Positions 1 through 7,200 of a stretch of 13,291 nt of DNA are shown here, piece by piece. Position numbers and translations under genes: made by a program. A model generated the notes under the pieces. That model made no database searches, was not told where the DNA came from, and saw only the letters and a list, made by a program, of their open reading frames with translations. Position 1 is the stretch's first letter. Every line of letters starts with the position of its first letter. Source of the stretch: an uncultured Bacilli bacterium (GTDB lineage: Bacteria; Bacillota_I; Bacilli_A; RF39; UBA660); assembly GCA_910585335.1 (NCBI GenBank), contig CAJUCU010000022.1, positions 9,367 through 22,657 of the forward strand, in the 5' to 3' direction.

Positions 1-40
1 AAAGAGTGTTTTTTATTTTGATAAAGAAAAGGTGAATGAT
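1..40 (+). other. Short sequence upstream of secE
   Basis: The first bases read GAGTG followed by a T run, which could be the 3' arm and U tract of a terminator of the preceding gene (rpmG in most Bacilli), but the other arm lies outside the window. The only clear functional element is the Shine-Dalgarno AAAGGTGA just before the secE ATG. No promoter can be supported here. Confidence 0.3.
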
Positions 41-307
41 ATGGCCAAAAAAGATGAGACTAAAAACGAGGAAAGTATGAAAAAAAGTGTAAAAAAGTCT
101 AATAAACAGGAAGAGAAAAAAGGTTTGTGGGAAAGATTCATGATATTTTGTCATGGTGTAGGAGATGAATTTAAGAGAGTTCATTGGCCTAGTAGAAAAG
201 ATATGGCGAAGTATTCTATTGCAACAGTTGTGTTTGTTGTGTTCCTTTCTTTATTTTTCTATGTGGTAGATGTTATCTTTGCACTTGTTCATTCTTTATT
301 TCATTAA
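41..307 (+). CDS. secE: Preprotein translocase subunit SecE
   Basis: SecE clamps SecY in the SecYEG protein-conducting channel of the cytoplasmic membrane. The protein is 88 residues with one membrane segment, as in other Gram-positives. Residues 1-27 form a lysine/glutamate-rich cytoplasmic tail. Residues 43-52 carry the SecE signature (EFKRVHWPSR, amphipathic helix plus WPSR hinge). Residues about 58-80 are the single transmembrane helix. The ATG at 41 is chosen because AAAGGTGA ends six bases upstream; a GTG at 32 is in frame but lies inside that ribosome binding site. It is followed after 17 bases by nusG, the conserved pairing, so the two are very probably cotranscribed. The charged N-terminal tail is somewhat longer than in the shortest Bacillus forms. 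Identification is firm from the signature and neighbours. Confidence 0.96.
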   Translation: MAKKDETKNEESMKKSVKKSNKQEEKKGLWERFMIFCHGVGDEFKRVHWPSRKDMAKYSIATVVFVVFLSLFFYVVDVIFALVHSLFH

Positions 308-324
308 AAAGGGGGAGATATGTT

Positions 325-858
325 ATGGAAAAACAATGGTATGTAGTGAATACTTATTCTGGACATGAGAATAAAGTAAAAGAGAAATTAGAGATGCGTG
401 CAGAATCTATGGATATGCAAGATTATATTTATCGTGTAATTGTACCAGAACAAAAAGAAGTAGAATTAAAAGATGGTGTACAAAAAGAAAAACTTAAAAA
501 GATGTTCCCTGGTTATATCCTAGTTGAAATGGTTATGACAGATGAAGCTTGGTATGTGGTACGTAATACCCCAGGAGTTACAGGATTTATCGGTTCTAGT
601 GGTAAGGGAGCGAAACCTACACCATTACAACCATATGAAGTGGATAGAATTTTATCTACTATGGGAATTAGTAGAATGGATGTAGATGAAGATTTAGCTA
701 TTGGTACTAAAGTTAGTATTGTCGATGGACCATTTAAAGGAATGTTTGGTAAAATTGATGAACTTGATCTTGAAAATAACAAGATTACTTTACTTGTTGA
801 TTTGTTTGGACAAGAAACTTCTGTAGAAGTTGAACTAAATCAGATTCAAAAAGCATAA
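325..858 (+). CDS. nusG: Transcription termination/antitermination factor NusG
   Basis: NusG binds the RNA polymerase clamp and modulates pausing, termination and coupling to the ribosome. The 177-residue length is standard. The NGN domain spans about residues 3-110 (WYVVNTYSGHE at the N-terminus, the FPGYILVEM strand at 61-69, then the NTPGVTGFIG turn at 81-90). A KOW domain spans about 126-177 (VDGPFKGMFGKI). No additional domain is inserted. The ATG at 325 follows a GGGGGAGA ribosome binding site by six bases. The gene is downstream of secE and just upstream of the rplK promoter. Because an L10-controlled attenuator lies about 1.5 kb downstream, NusG may affect expression of its own neighbours; that is inference from known NusG activities. 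Confidence 0.98.
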   Translation: MEKQWYVVNTYSGHENKVKEKLEMRAESMDMQDYIYRVIVPEQKEVELKDGVQKEKLKKMFPGYILVEMVMTDEAWYVVRNTPGVTGFIGSSGKGAKPTPLQPYEVDRILSTMGISRMDVDEDLAIGTKVSIVDGPFKGMFGKIDELDLENNKITLLVDLFGQETSVEVELNQIQKA

Positions 859-863
859 AATAG

Positions 864-892
864 TTGCAAATAATCCATTATTATGTTATTAT
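864..892 (+). promoter_or_regulatory. Candidate sigma-A promoter for rplK-rplA
   Basis: TTGCAA (864-869) and TATTAT (887-892) are separated by exactly 17 bases, giving four and five matches to the -35 and -10 consensus. Transcription would start near 899, leaving a leader of about 115 bases that contains the rRNA-like L1 site. Position right after the nusG stop suggests rplK-rplA can be expressed separately from secE-nusG. Confidence 0.6.
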
Positions 893-923
893 TTAGGGGC
901 TATATTTAATTTAATATAGATTA

Positions 924-979
924 AGTGGGAAGTTACAAGAAGCTTTTAGATAAGCGGATGAAAAGCTGTTTGAACCACT
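924..979 (+). promoter_or_regulatory. rRNA-mimic L1-binding leader upstream of rplK
   Basis: An outer stem AGTGG (924-928) with CCACT (975-979) encloses an inner perfect stem AGCTTTT (941-947) with AAAAGCT (961-967). The flanking single-stranded pieces, GGGAAG after the 5' arm and GATGAAAAGC and TTTGAACCAC on the 3' side, resemble from memory the 23S rRNA L1-stalk site, where GUGGGAGGC pairs across from a CUUGAAAUACCAC strand. L1 is known to repress the L11-L1 operon by binding such mRNA mimics near the first start codon. Here the element ends 35 bases before the rplK start. The structure is seen; L1 binding is inferred. Confidence 0.7.
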
Positions 980-1013
980 CGCGAAAACTAAAAATTTATA
1001 GGAGGTGTTTTTC

Positions 1014-1520
1014 GTGGCAAAAGAAGTAGTTAAGAAAATCAAATTACAAATTGAAGCAGGAAAAGCTACACCAGCTCCACCAGTTGGTACAGTACTTGGA
1101 CCTGCAGGAATCAATTTAGGAGAATTTTGTACAAAGTATAATGATGCTACTAGAGATAAAATGGGAGACGTTTTACCAGTAGAAATTTCAATATACGATG
1201 ATAGAAGTTTTGATTTTGTTATTAAGACTCCACCAACTAGTTTCTTGCTAAAGAAATATGCAAAAGTTGCTAAGGGTTCTGTTAAAGGCGCAAGTAGTAT
1301 TGTTGCAACTTTGACTGCAGCTCAAGTAAAAGAGATTGCAGAAATTAAGTTACCTGATTTAAATTGCTATACAGTAGATGAAGCAATGAGAATTGTAGAA
1401 GGTACAGCAAGAAATATGGGAATTGCTGTTGAAGGTATGGAACAAAAAACAGCAGAAGAAGTACAAGAAAAAGAGACAGAAGCTTTAGAAGAAACTGAAG
1501 ACGAAGCTGTAGCCGAATAA
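1014..1520 (+). CDS. rplK: 50S ribosomal protein L11, with acidic C-terminal extension
   Basis: L11 sits at the base of the L10/L12 stalk, binds 23S rRNA in the GTPase-associated centre and contacts elongation factors. The GTG at 1014 is the start: AGGAGGTG lies six bases upstream and the product then begins MAKEVVKKIKLQIEAGKA, the family N-terminus; an in-frame GTG at 1005 is inside the ribosome binding site. The PAPPVGTVLGPAGIN segment (20-34) is the N-terminal domain signature. KTPP (71-74) lies near the domain junction, and LPDLN through VEGTARNMGI (113-137) closes the rRNA-binding C-terminal domain. The usual protein is about 141 residues. This one is 168, the extra residues 142-168 holding 12 Asp/Glu and only two Lys. 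The gene is followed after 89 bases by rplA. Confidence 0.97.
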   Translation: MAKEVVKKIKLQIEAGKATPAPPVGTVLGPAGINLGEFCTKYNDATRDKMGDVLPVEISIYDDRSFDFVIKTPPTSFLLKKYAKVAKGSVKGASSIVATLTAAQVKEIAEIKLPDLNCYTVDEAMRIVEGTARNMGIAVEGMEQKTAEEVQEKETEALEETEDEAVAE

Positions 1521-1563
1521 AATAACAAGAAAAAAAACTAGAATATTCATATAGGTTTTTATC

Positions 1564-1596
1564 TATGTGGAAGGTAATATCCGCTTGTACCACATA
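1564..1596 (+). promoter_or_regulatory. Hairpin abutting the rplA ribosome binding site, candidate second L1 site
   Basis: TATGTGG (1564-1570) pairs perfectly with CCACATA (1590-1596) around a 19-base loop that begins AAGGTAATATCCGC. The last base of the stem is the first base of the rplA Shine-Dalgarno AAGGAGG (1596-1602), so a protein holding this hairpin would cover the rplA initiation site. The GTGGAAGG / ACCAC arrangement parallels the GTGGGAAG / ACCAC arrangement of the element at 924-979. Similar hairpins occur, to my recollection, before rplA in other Firmicutes. Binding by L1 is inference. Confidence 0.6.
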
Positions 1597-1609
1597 AGGA
1601 GGAATAAAA

Positions 1610-2308
1610 ATGAAGAAGAGAAGTAAGAAATATTCTCAAGCTTTAGCTAAAATAGAGAAAAATAAAATCTATGAAAAAGATGAAGCTGTGAAGTTAGTAA
1701 AAGAAACATCTATTAGTAGTTTTGATGGTTCTATCGAAGTAGCAATGAGATTAAATCTTGATACTAAGAAGGCTGATCAACAATTAAGAGGTGCTATTGT
1801 TTTACCTAAAGGAACAGGTAAAGAAATTAAAGTTTTAGTAATTGCTAAAGGAGAAAATGCAAAGAAAGCACAAGATGCTGGAGCAGATTATGTTGGAGAT
1901 ATGGACATGATTGAAAAAATCGAAAAAGAAAACTGGTTCGATTTTGATACTATGATTGCTACTCCAGATATGATGCCACTTCTTGGAAAATTAGGGCGTG
2001 TTTTAGGACCTAAAGGTTTAATGCCAAACCCTAAAACAGGTACTGTTACAATGGATGTAGCAAAGGCTGTAGAAGAAGTGAAAGCTGGTCGTGTAGAATA
2101 TAGAACTGATAGTTATGGAAATGTTCATGGAATTATTGGTAAAGCATCATTTACAGAAGAAGATTTAACTGAAAATTTGAATGCCTTTGTTGCAGCAATT
2201 TTAAAAGTAAAACCTTCTACAGTAAAGGGTGATTATGTAAAGAATATCTCTATTTCTTCAACAATGGGTCCTGGAATTAAAATTAATCCACAAAACTTTG
2301 ACAAGTAA
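1610..2308 (+). CDS. rplA: 50S ribosomal protein L1
   Basis: L1 forms the mobile stalk at the E site, binds 23S rRNA and acts as translational repressor of its own operon in characterised bacteria. The 232-residue length is typical. The family signature, from IATPDMMPLLGKLGRVLG onward, spans about residues 116-148 (ending in LMPNPKTGTVT). The C-terminal STMGPG turn is at 217-222, a conserved RNA-contacting region. Two-domain architecture is complete: N- and C-terminal parts form domain I and the central part (about 70-160) domain II. The ATG at 1610 has AAGGAGG seven bases upstream. The last codons contain the -35 box of the next promoter. Both candidate L1-binding hairpins upstream fit autoregulation. 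Confidence 0.97.
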   Translation: MKKRSKKYSQALAKIEKNKIYEKDEAVKLVKETSISSFDGSIEVAMRLNLDTKKADQQLRGAIVLPKGTGKEIKVLVIAKGENAKKAQDAGADYVGDMDMIEKIEKENWFDFDTMIATPDMMPLLGKLGRVLGPKGLMPNPKTGTVTMDVAKAVEEVKAGRVEYRTDSYGNVHGIIGKASFTEEDLTENLNAFVAAILKVKPSTVKGDYVKNISISSTMGPGIKINPQNFDK

Positions 2309-2326
2309 GAAGAAATAGGTTATAAT
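2298..2326 (+). promoter_or_regulatory. Perfect-consensus sigma-A promoter for rplJ-rplL
   Basis: TTGACA (2298-2303) and TATAAT (2321-2326) match the consensus at all twelve positions with the optimal 17-base spacer. The -35 hexamer is embedded in the final rplA codons (Phe-Asp-Lys) and the rest lies just beyond the stop. Transcription is expected to begin near 2333, directly at the 5' end of the L10 leader, so high initiation is paired with attenuation downstream. Confidence 0.88.
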
Positions 2327-2332
2327 AATAAC

Positions 2333-2463
2333 AATTTGTTGGTGCCATAGACAGTAGGTTGCTTGTAAATCCTACCGAGGACTACTTTATAAAAGAGTTT
2401 AAGTTCTACTGTCTATTATAGTAGAACTTTTTTATGGCTAAGACTAAAATGAGGAGGTGTGTT
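2333..2463 (+). promoter_or_regulatory. L10 leader: L10(L12) autoregulatory attenuator RNA
   Basis: The conserved L10-leader core is present: GGTGCC, AGACAGTAGG, and the downstream TCCTACCGAGGA. Two competing structures can be read. In the protein-binding form GTAGG (2354-2358) pairs with CCTAC (2371-2375), leaving the terminator free to fold. In the antiterminator, ATAGACAGTAG (2347-2357) pairs over 11 consecutive bases with CTACTGTCTAT (2406-2416), which occupies the 5' arm of the terminator. In Bacillus subtilis the L10(L12)4 complex controls rplJL by this kind of attenuation. The core and both pairings are seen; the mechanism is transferred from that work. Confidence 0.92.
2401..2433 (+). 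terminator. Intrinsic terminator of the L10 leader
   Basis: AAGTTCTACT (2401-2410) and AGTAGAACTT (2420-2429) form a perfect 10-base-pair stem with a nine-base loop, followed by six T residues (2428-2433). It lies 30 bases before the rplJ start and its 5' arm is shared with the antiterminator, so it is conditional rather than constitutive. Confidence 0.92.
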
Positions 2464-2958
2464 ATGGCAAGTGAGAAAATCTTAAAACAAAAGCAAACTG
2501 TAATTGATGAGATTAAAGGACATGTTGATGGTGCAAGTACTATTGTATTGTTTGATTATCGTGGTATTACAGATAGTGAATCTAAAGAACTTCGTCGTAA
2601 GCTTCGTGAGACAAACTCTGACTATAAAGTGTATAAAAACACTCTGATGGCTAGAGCGTTTAACGACTTAAATATTGATCTTAATGATTCGTTAAATGGT
2701 CCTAGTGCCTTTGCTTATGGTGAAGATCAAGTTGCACCAATTAAGGTTTTAACTGATTTTGCAAAAGAACACCAAGCATTAAAGTTGAAAGTTGGTATTA
2801 TTGATGGAGAAGTGGCAGATCAAGCAAAGCTTTCTGAATATGCTGCATTACCATCAAGAGATGGACTACTTACTATGCTTGCTGGTTCTATGATTGGTCT
2901 TGTTAAAGACTTATCTATCTGCTTAGATTTATATGCACAAGAAAAAGAAGAAAATTAA
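2464..2958 (+). CDS. rplJ: 50S ribosomal protein L10
   Basis: L10 anchors the L12 dimers to 23S rRNA, forming the stalk that recruits translational GTPases, and represses its own operon as an L10(L12) complex. Length is 164 residues, normal for the family. The N-terminal RNA-binding domain (1 to about 135) includes FDYRGIT (30-36), VYKNTL (56-61) and LNGPSAFAYG (78-86). Residues about 137-164 form the C-terminal helix that carries L12 dimers. The ATG at 2464 has GAGGAGGTG about five bases upstream and gives the expected short N-terminus; the in-frame ATG at 2434 directly follows the terminator T run and has no ribosome binding site. rplL follows after 37 bases. Confidence 0.97.
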   Translation: MASEKILKQKQTVIDEIKGHVDGASTIVLFDYRGITDSESKELRRKLRETNSDYKVYKNTLMARAFNDLNIDLNDSLNGPSAFAYGEDQVAPIKVLTDFAKEHQALKLKVGIIDGEVADQAKLSEYAALPSRDGLLTMLAGSMIGLVKDLSICLDLYAQEKEEN

Positions 2959-2995
2959 TTATTAAATAAAATTTAGGAAATAGGAGGAATTTAAA

Positions 2996-3367
2996 ATGGC
3001 TAAATTAAATAAAGAAGATTTTATTAGTTCTTTAAAAGAAATGAATCTTTTAGAGATCAAAGAATTAGTAGATGCAATGAAAGAGGAGTTTGGTGTTGAT
3101 CCATCTGCAGTAGCAGTTGCTGCACCAGTTGCTGGCGGAGCTGCAGCAGATGCTGCACCTGCAAACGTATCAGTATGTATTGCTGATGCTGGAGCTGCCA
3201 AAGTTGGAGTTATCAAAGTAGTTCGTGAAATTACTGGACTTGGACTTAAAGAATCTAAAGATATCGTTGATCAAAACGGTGTTGTTAAAGAAAATGTACC
3301 TACTGAAGAAGCAAATGAAATCAAAGCTAAACTTGAAGAAGCTGGCGCTACTGTAGAATTTAAGTAA
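2996..3367 (+). CDS. rplL: 50S ribosomal protein L7/L12
   Basis: L12 is the multicopy stalk protein that binds EF-Tu, EF-G and other GTPases through its C-terminal domain. At 123 residues the length is standard. Residues 1 to about 35 are the dimerisation domain that binds L10. Residues 37-57 are an Ala/Val/Pro-rich flexible hinge (AVAVAAPVAGGAA). Residues about 58-123 are the globular domain with the highly conserved KVVREITGLGLKESKDIVD helix-turn (74-92). The ATG at 2996 has AGGAGGA seven bases upstream. A Cys at 61 sits where many homologs have another residue. A terminator starts 11 bases after the stop, closing the rplJ-rplL unit. Confidence 0.97.
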   Translation: MAKLNKEDFISSLKEMNLLEIKELVDAMKEEFGVDPSAVAVAAPVAGGAAADAAPANVSVCIADAGAAKVGVIKVVREITGLGLKESKDIVDQNGVVKENVPTEEANEIKAKLEEAGATVEFK

Positions 3368-3377
3368 TTGTAAGAAT

Positions 3378-3402
3378 GAGACTTCTATTTGGAAGTCTTT
3401 TT
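3378..3402 (+). terminator. Terminator after rplL
   Basis: AGACTTC (3379-3385) pairs with GAAGTCT (3392-3398) around a six-base loop, followed by T residues to 3402. A G-T wobble (3378/3399) can extend the stem. It separates rplJ-rplL from the methyltransferase and polymerase genes, although read-through is likely to be partial as in other bacteria. Confidence 0.8.
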
Positions 3403-3452
3403 CGTTATGTTAAGTAGGAAGTTTATTATAATGTAAAATTTCGTAAAAATCA

Positions 3453-3481
3453 TTGACAAAATAAAATGTTTTCTATATAAT
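3453..3481 (+). promoter_or_regulatory. Perfect-consensus sigma-A promoter upstream of the methyltransferase gene
   Basis: TTGACA (3453-3458) and TATAAT (3476-3481) match the consensus fully with a 17-base spacer. Transcription would start near 3488, only a few bases before a strong terminator-like hairpin, so the promoter may mostly make a very short RNA unless the hairpin is bypassed. Confidence 0.85.
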
Positions 3482-3490
3482 ATAGTTTAC

Positions 3491-3540
3491 GAAAGGAGAC
3501 AACTGAACTTTTAAAGTAGAGGTTGTCTCTTTCTTTTTAT
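3491..3540 (+). terminator. Promoter-proximal terminator or attenuator hairpin
   Basis: GAGACAAC (3496-3503) pairs with GTTGTCTC (3522-3529). The stem extends with GAAA (3491-3494) against TTTC (3530-3533) if G3495 is bulged. The loop contains a small inner hairpin, ACTT with AAGT (3507-3510 / 3514-3517). A TTTCTTTTTAT tract follows. The structure begins at or within a few bases of the predicted RNA 5' end, and an AAAGGAG motif is buried in its 5' arm. It may be an attenuator, a 5' stability element, or the terminator of a roughly 50-base RNA. No competing antiterminator of comparable strength was found by eye. Confidence 0.75.
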
Positions 3541-3560
3541 ATTATTAAAAGGATGATTGA

Positions 3561-4145
3561 ATGGGTCAATATTTTGAAAATGAAAAATTACCTAGTAAGG
3601 TACAGAAAAAAGAAGTGATTGTTTGTGATGAAAAATTTGTTTTTTATACAGATAATGGAGTTTTTTCTAAAGATGGATTAGATTTTGGTAGTAGACTTTT
3701 GATAGAAACGATAGTTTCTGAAGATTTGGGAAATCATATTTTGGATGTAGGCTGTGGTTATGGTCCTCTTGGTATTGTTTTGGGAAAAATAAAAGATATC
3801 TATGTTGATATGATTGATGTGAATCTTAGAGCCCTTCATTTAGCGGAGCGAAATGCAAGAGAGAATCATTTTGATATGGTTCATATCTTTGAAAGTGATT
3901 GTTATGATGAAGTGAAGGGAAAATATACGACCATTGTTACTAATCCGCCAATTCGAGCGGGGAAGAAAATAGTTTATGAAATTGTCATGAATGCCAAAGA
4001 TTATCTAGAACAAGATGGAAAGCTGTTTTTGGTAATTCGGAAAGAACAAGGAGCGAAATCGTTAATTTCCGACATGGAAAAAATATATAATGTAGAAGTA
4101 CTAGAACGAAAAAAGGGCTTTTTTATAATTAAGTGTACTTTTTAA
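3561..4145 (+). CDS. ybxB: Class I SAM-dependent methyltransferase, YbxB/RsmC type
   Basis: The protein probably methylates guanine N2 in rRNA, by relation to E. coli RsmC (16S rRNA G1207). The target here is inferred, not shown. It is 194 residues, matching the single-domain YbxB form rather than the two-domain RsmC. ILDVGCGYGPLGI (60-72) is the SAM-binding motif I. The acidic residue ending the second strand is D86 in VDMIDVN (82-88). TNPPIRAGK (127-135) is motif IV, with the NPP catalytic signature of amino-group methyltransferases and the RAGK continuation typical of RsmC relatives. The ATG at 3561 has AAAGGATG upstream. The location between rplL and rpoB is the same as ybxB in Bacillus, which supports orthology. 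It sits behind a strong promoter and hairpin. Confidence 0.88.
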   Translation: MGQYFENEKLPSKVQKKEVIVCDEKFVFYTDNGVFSKDGLDFGSRLLIETIVSEDLGNHILDVGCGYGPLGIVLGKIKDIYVDMIDVNLRALHLAERNARENHFDMVHIFESDCYDEVKGKYTTIVTNPPIRAGKKIVYEIVMNAKDYLEQDGKLFLVIRKEQGAKSLISDMEKIYNVEVLERKKGFFIIKCTF

Positions 4146-4174
4146 TTGACTTATTGATTCATTTGTGTTAATAA
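4146..4174 (+). promoter_or_regulatory. Candidate promoter for rpoB-rpoC
   Basis: TTGACT (4146-4151) directly after the methyltransferase stop and TAATAA (4169-4174) are 17 bases apart, with a TGT extended -10 motif at 4166-4168. A start near 4181 leaves about 64 bases of leader before rpoB. A later TATAAT (4220-4225) has no acceptable -35 and would leave no room for the ribosome binding site. The AT-only complement AATAATA / TATTATT with following T run (4170-4200) could weakly terminate upstream transcripts. Confidence 0.5.
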
Positions 4175-4244
4175 TATAAATTGGCAACGTATTATTTTTT
4201 ATAAATATGTTCTTTGAATTATAATGTGTATAGGGGTGAATATA

Positions 4245-7200
4245 GTGGCATATAAGAACGTTAAATGCGGAGATTTTCGCACAAGAAGAAATTTCTCAAA
4301 AATTAGAAATACGTATGAGTTGAAAGACTTATTAGAAATTCAGAAAAAGTCTTATCAATGGTTTACAGAAAAGGGAATAAAAGAGGTTTTTGAAGATTTA
4401 TTTCCAGTTGAAAACTTCTCTGGAACTTTGTCTTTAGAGTTTGGCGATTATCATTTTGATGAACCAAAATATTCTATTAAAGAAAGCAAAGACCGTGAGT
4501 CTACTTTTGCAGCGCCTTTAAAAGTTGAAGTGCGTCTATTTAATCGTGAGACAGGTGAAGTGAAAGAGCAAGAAATCTTTATGGGTGATATGCCTATTAT
4601 GACAGATAGTGGAACTTTCATTATCAATGGTGCAGAACGTGTTATTGTTTCTCAACTTGTTCGTTCACCTAGTGTTTATTTTAATCATGAAATCGATAAA
4701 AATGGTCGTGAATTAATTACTTCACAAATCATTCCTACTCGTGGAACATGGTTAGAATTCGAAACAGATGCAAGAGATGTGCTTTATGTTCGAATTGATC
4801 GTACTCGAAAGGTTACCCTTACTACACTTTTACGTGCATTTGGTTTATCTAGTGATGATGAAATACTTTCTATGTTTGGTGAAGATGAGTATTTAAAGAA
4901 TACAATTGGTAAAGATGCTACTAAGAATACAGATGAAGCCTTAATAGAAATCTATGAAAAATTAAGACCTGGAGAACCTGCAACTCTTGATTCATCTAAA
5001 AACCAGATTATTACTCGTTTCTTTGATGAATTCCGTTATGATTTAGCACGTGTTGGTCGTTATAAATTTAATCGTAAACTAAATGTAGTTGATCGTTTGC
5101 TTAATCAAACCTTAGCAGAAGATGTAAAAATAGGAGATGAAGTCGTTTTAGCGAAGGGAACTCTTATTACTAAGGCTAATATTGATACTTTAAAAGATGC
5201 ATTAGAAAAAGGATTTGGTCTTTTAGAGGCAAAAGTGAATGAAGAATTAGATACATTTAATCGTGTTCAAGAAATCAAAATTGTGGATCCACTTGATAAG
5301 AAGAAAAAGTTAATTGTAATCGGAAACGATTATGAACTTGATGTAAAACGTCTAACAATTTCTGATGTTTATGCGTCTGTTTCTTATTACTTAAACCTTT
5401 TACATGGTGTTGGTAATTTTGATGAAATTGACCACTTAGGAAATCGTCGTATTCGTCAAGTAGGAGAACTTTTACAAAATCAATTTAGAATTGGTGTTTC
5501 TCGTATGGAACGTGTAATTCGTGAGCGAATGACAACACAAGAGATGGAAGAAGTAACTCCTAAAACATTGATTAATATTCGCCCTGTTACTGCGGCAATG
5601 AAAGAATTCTTTGGTAGCAGTCAGTTATCACAATTTATGGATCAAACTAATCCAATCGCTGAACTTACGAATAAACGTCGTTTATCTGCTTTAGGACCAG
5701 GTGGACTATCACGTGATCGTGCTGGTGTTGAAGTACGTGACGTTAATACTTCCCACTATGGTAGAATTTGTCCAATTGAGTCTCCAGAAGGACCAAATAT
5801 CGGACTTATTACTTCACTTGCTAGTTATGCAAAAGTAGATGAGTATGGTTTCGTTATGACTCCATATCGTAAAGTTGTAGATTGTAAAATTACAGATGAA
5901 GTAGAATATTTAACAGCGGATGAAGAGTTGGATTATATTATTTCACAATCTACCGTTGAAACAGATGATGATAATCAAATTGTTCAAACACAAGTTAATG
6001 CTCGTTTTAGAGGAGATAATATTTTAGCAAAACCTGAACAAGTAGATTATATCGACGTTTCTCCTCAACAAGTTGTATCTGTTACTACTAGTTGTATTCC
6101 TTTCCTAGAGCATGACGATGCAACTCGTGCTTCAATGGGTGCCAACATGCAACGTCAGGCAATGCCATTAATTAAAACAGAAGCTCCATTTATTGGAACA
6201 GGTGTTGAGCATATTGCTGCAAAAGACTCTGGAGTTGTTATTGTTGCAAAAGCAGATGGAGTTGTAGAATATGTAGATGCACGAAAAGTAGTTGTTAAAA
6301 CAAAAGGTGGCAAAGATACTTACAACTTGGCTAACTTTGAACTTGCCAACTCTGGTATTTGTAATCATCAAAGACCAATTGTTAAAGTAGGAGATAAAGT
6401 TGTAGCTGGCAAGACTATTCTTGCTGATGGTAATAGTACTGATATGGGAGAACTTGCTTTAGGTAAAAACATGGTAGTTGCTTTCATGACATTCAATGGA
6501 TATAACTATGAAGATGCTGTTATCTTAAATGAAAACTTAGTAAAAGAAGATGCTTATACTTCTCTACACTTAGAAGATTATGAAATGCAATGTCGTGAGA
6601 CAAAACTTGGACCCGAAGAGATTACAAGAGATATTCCAAATGTTAGTGAAGAAGCACGTCGTAACCTAGATGAAAATGGTATTGTAACCATTGGTACTGA
6701 AGTAAAAGAAGGAGATATTCTAGTTGGTAAAGTAACACCAAAGGGAATGGCTGAACTTACTTCAGAAGAGAAATTATTGCATGCTATCTTTGGAGAAAAA
6801 ACTCGTGAAGTTCGTGATACTTCATTACGTGTTCCACATGGTGGAGATGGTATTGTTCACGATATTAAGATTTATTCTCGTAAGGAAAATGATGAACTTC
6901 CTGCAGGTGTTTCTAAAATTATTCGTGTTTATATTATCCAAAAACGTAAGATTCAAGTTGGAGATAAAATGTCTGGACGTCATGGTAACAAAGGTGTTAT
7001 TTCCCTTATTCTTCCACAAGAAGATATGCCATACTTACCAGATGGTAGACCAGTAGATGTTATGCTTAATCCACAAGGTGTTCCTTCACGTATGAACTTA
7101 GGACAGATTTTGGAAATTCATATGGGAATGGCTGCTAAAAAGTTAGGTGTACATGTTGCAACTCCAGTATTCGATGGTGCTCATATTGAAGATATTGAAG

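Noticed and set aside
1527..1561. Possible hairpin with a T run between rplK and rplA (A run plus CTA, then TAGG plus T run).
   Set aside because: The stem is nearly all A-T with a bulge and lies inside a conserved operon; terminator function is not supported.
2434..2463. Ten-residue N-terminal extension of L10 from ATG 2434.
   Set aside because: That ATG directly follows the attenuator T run and has no ribosome binding site; ATG 2464 has GAGGAGGTG at proper spacing and gives the family N-terminus.
3427..3432. A TATAAT upstream of the methyltransferase promoter as an additional -10 box.
   Set aside because: The hexamer 17-18 bases upstream has no resemblance to a -35 and there is no TG extension.
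3504..3515. Three-codon leader peptide (CTG AAC TTT TAA) behind AAAGGAG in the attenuator loop.
   Set aside because: A CTG start and three codons are too little to support; the AAAGGAG is better explained as part of the hairpin stem.
4224..4244. RpoB starting at ATG 4224.
   Set aside because: This ATG lies upstream of the ribosome binding site AGGGGTGA (4232-4239), which serves GTG 4245.
6781..7056. Plus-strand open frames overlapping rpoB (6781-7056) and rpoC (10551-10856).
   Set aside because: They are alternative frames of highly conserved polymerase segments; their composition is biased and no ribosome binding sites were noticed.
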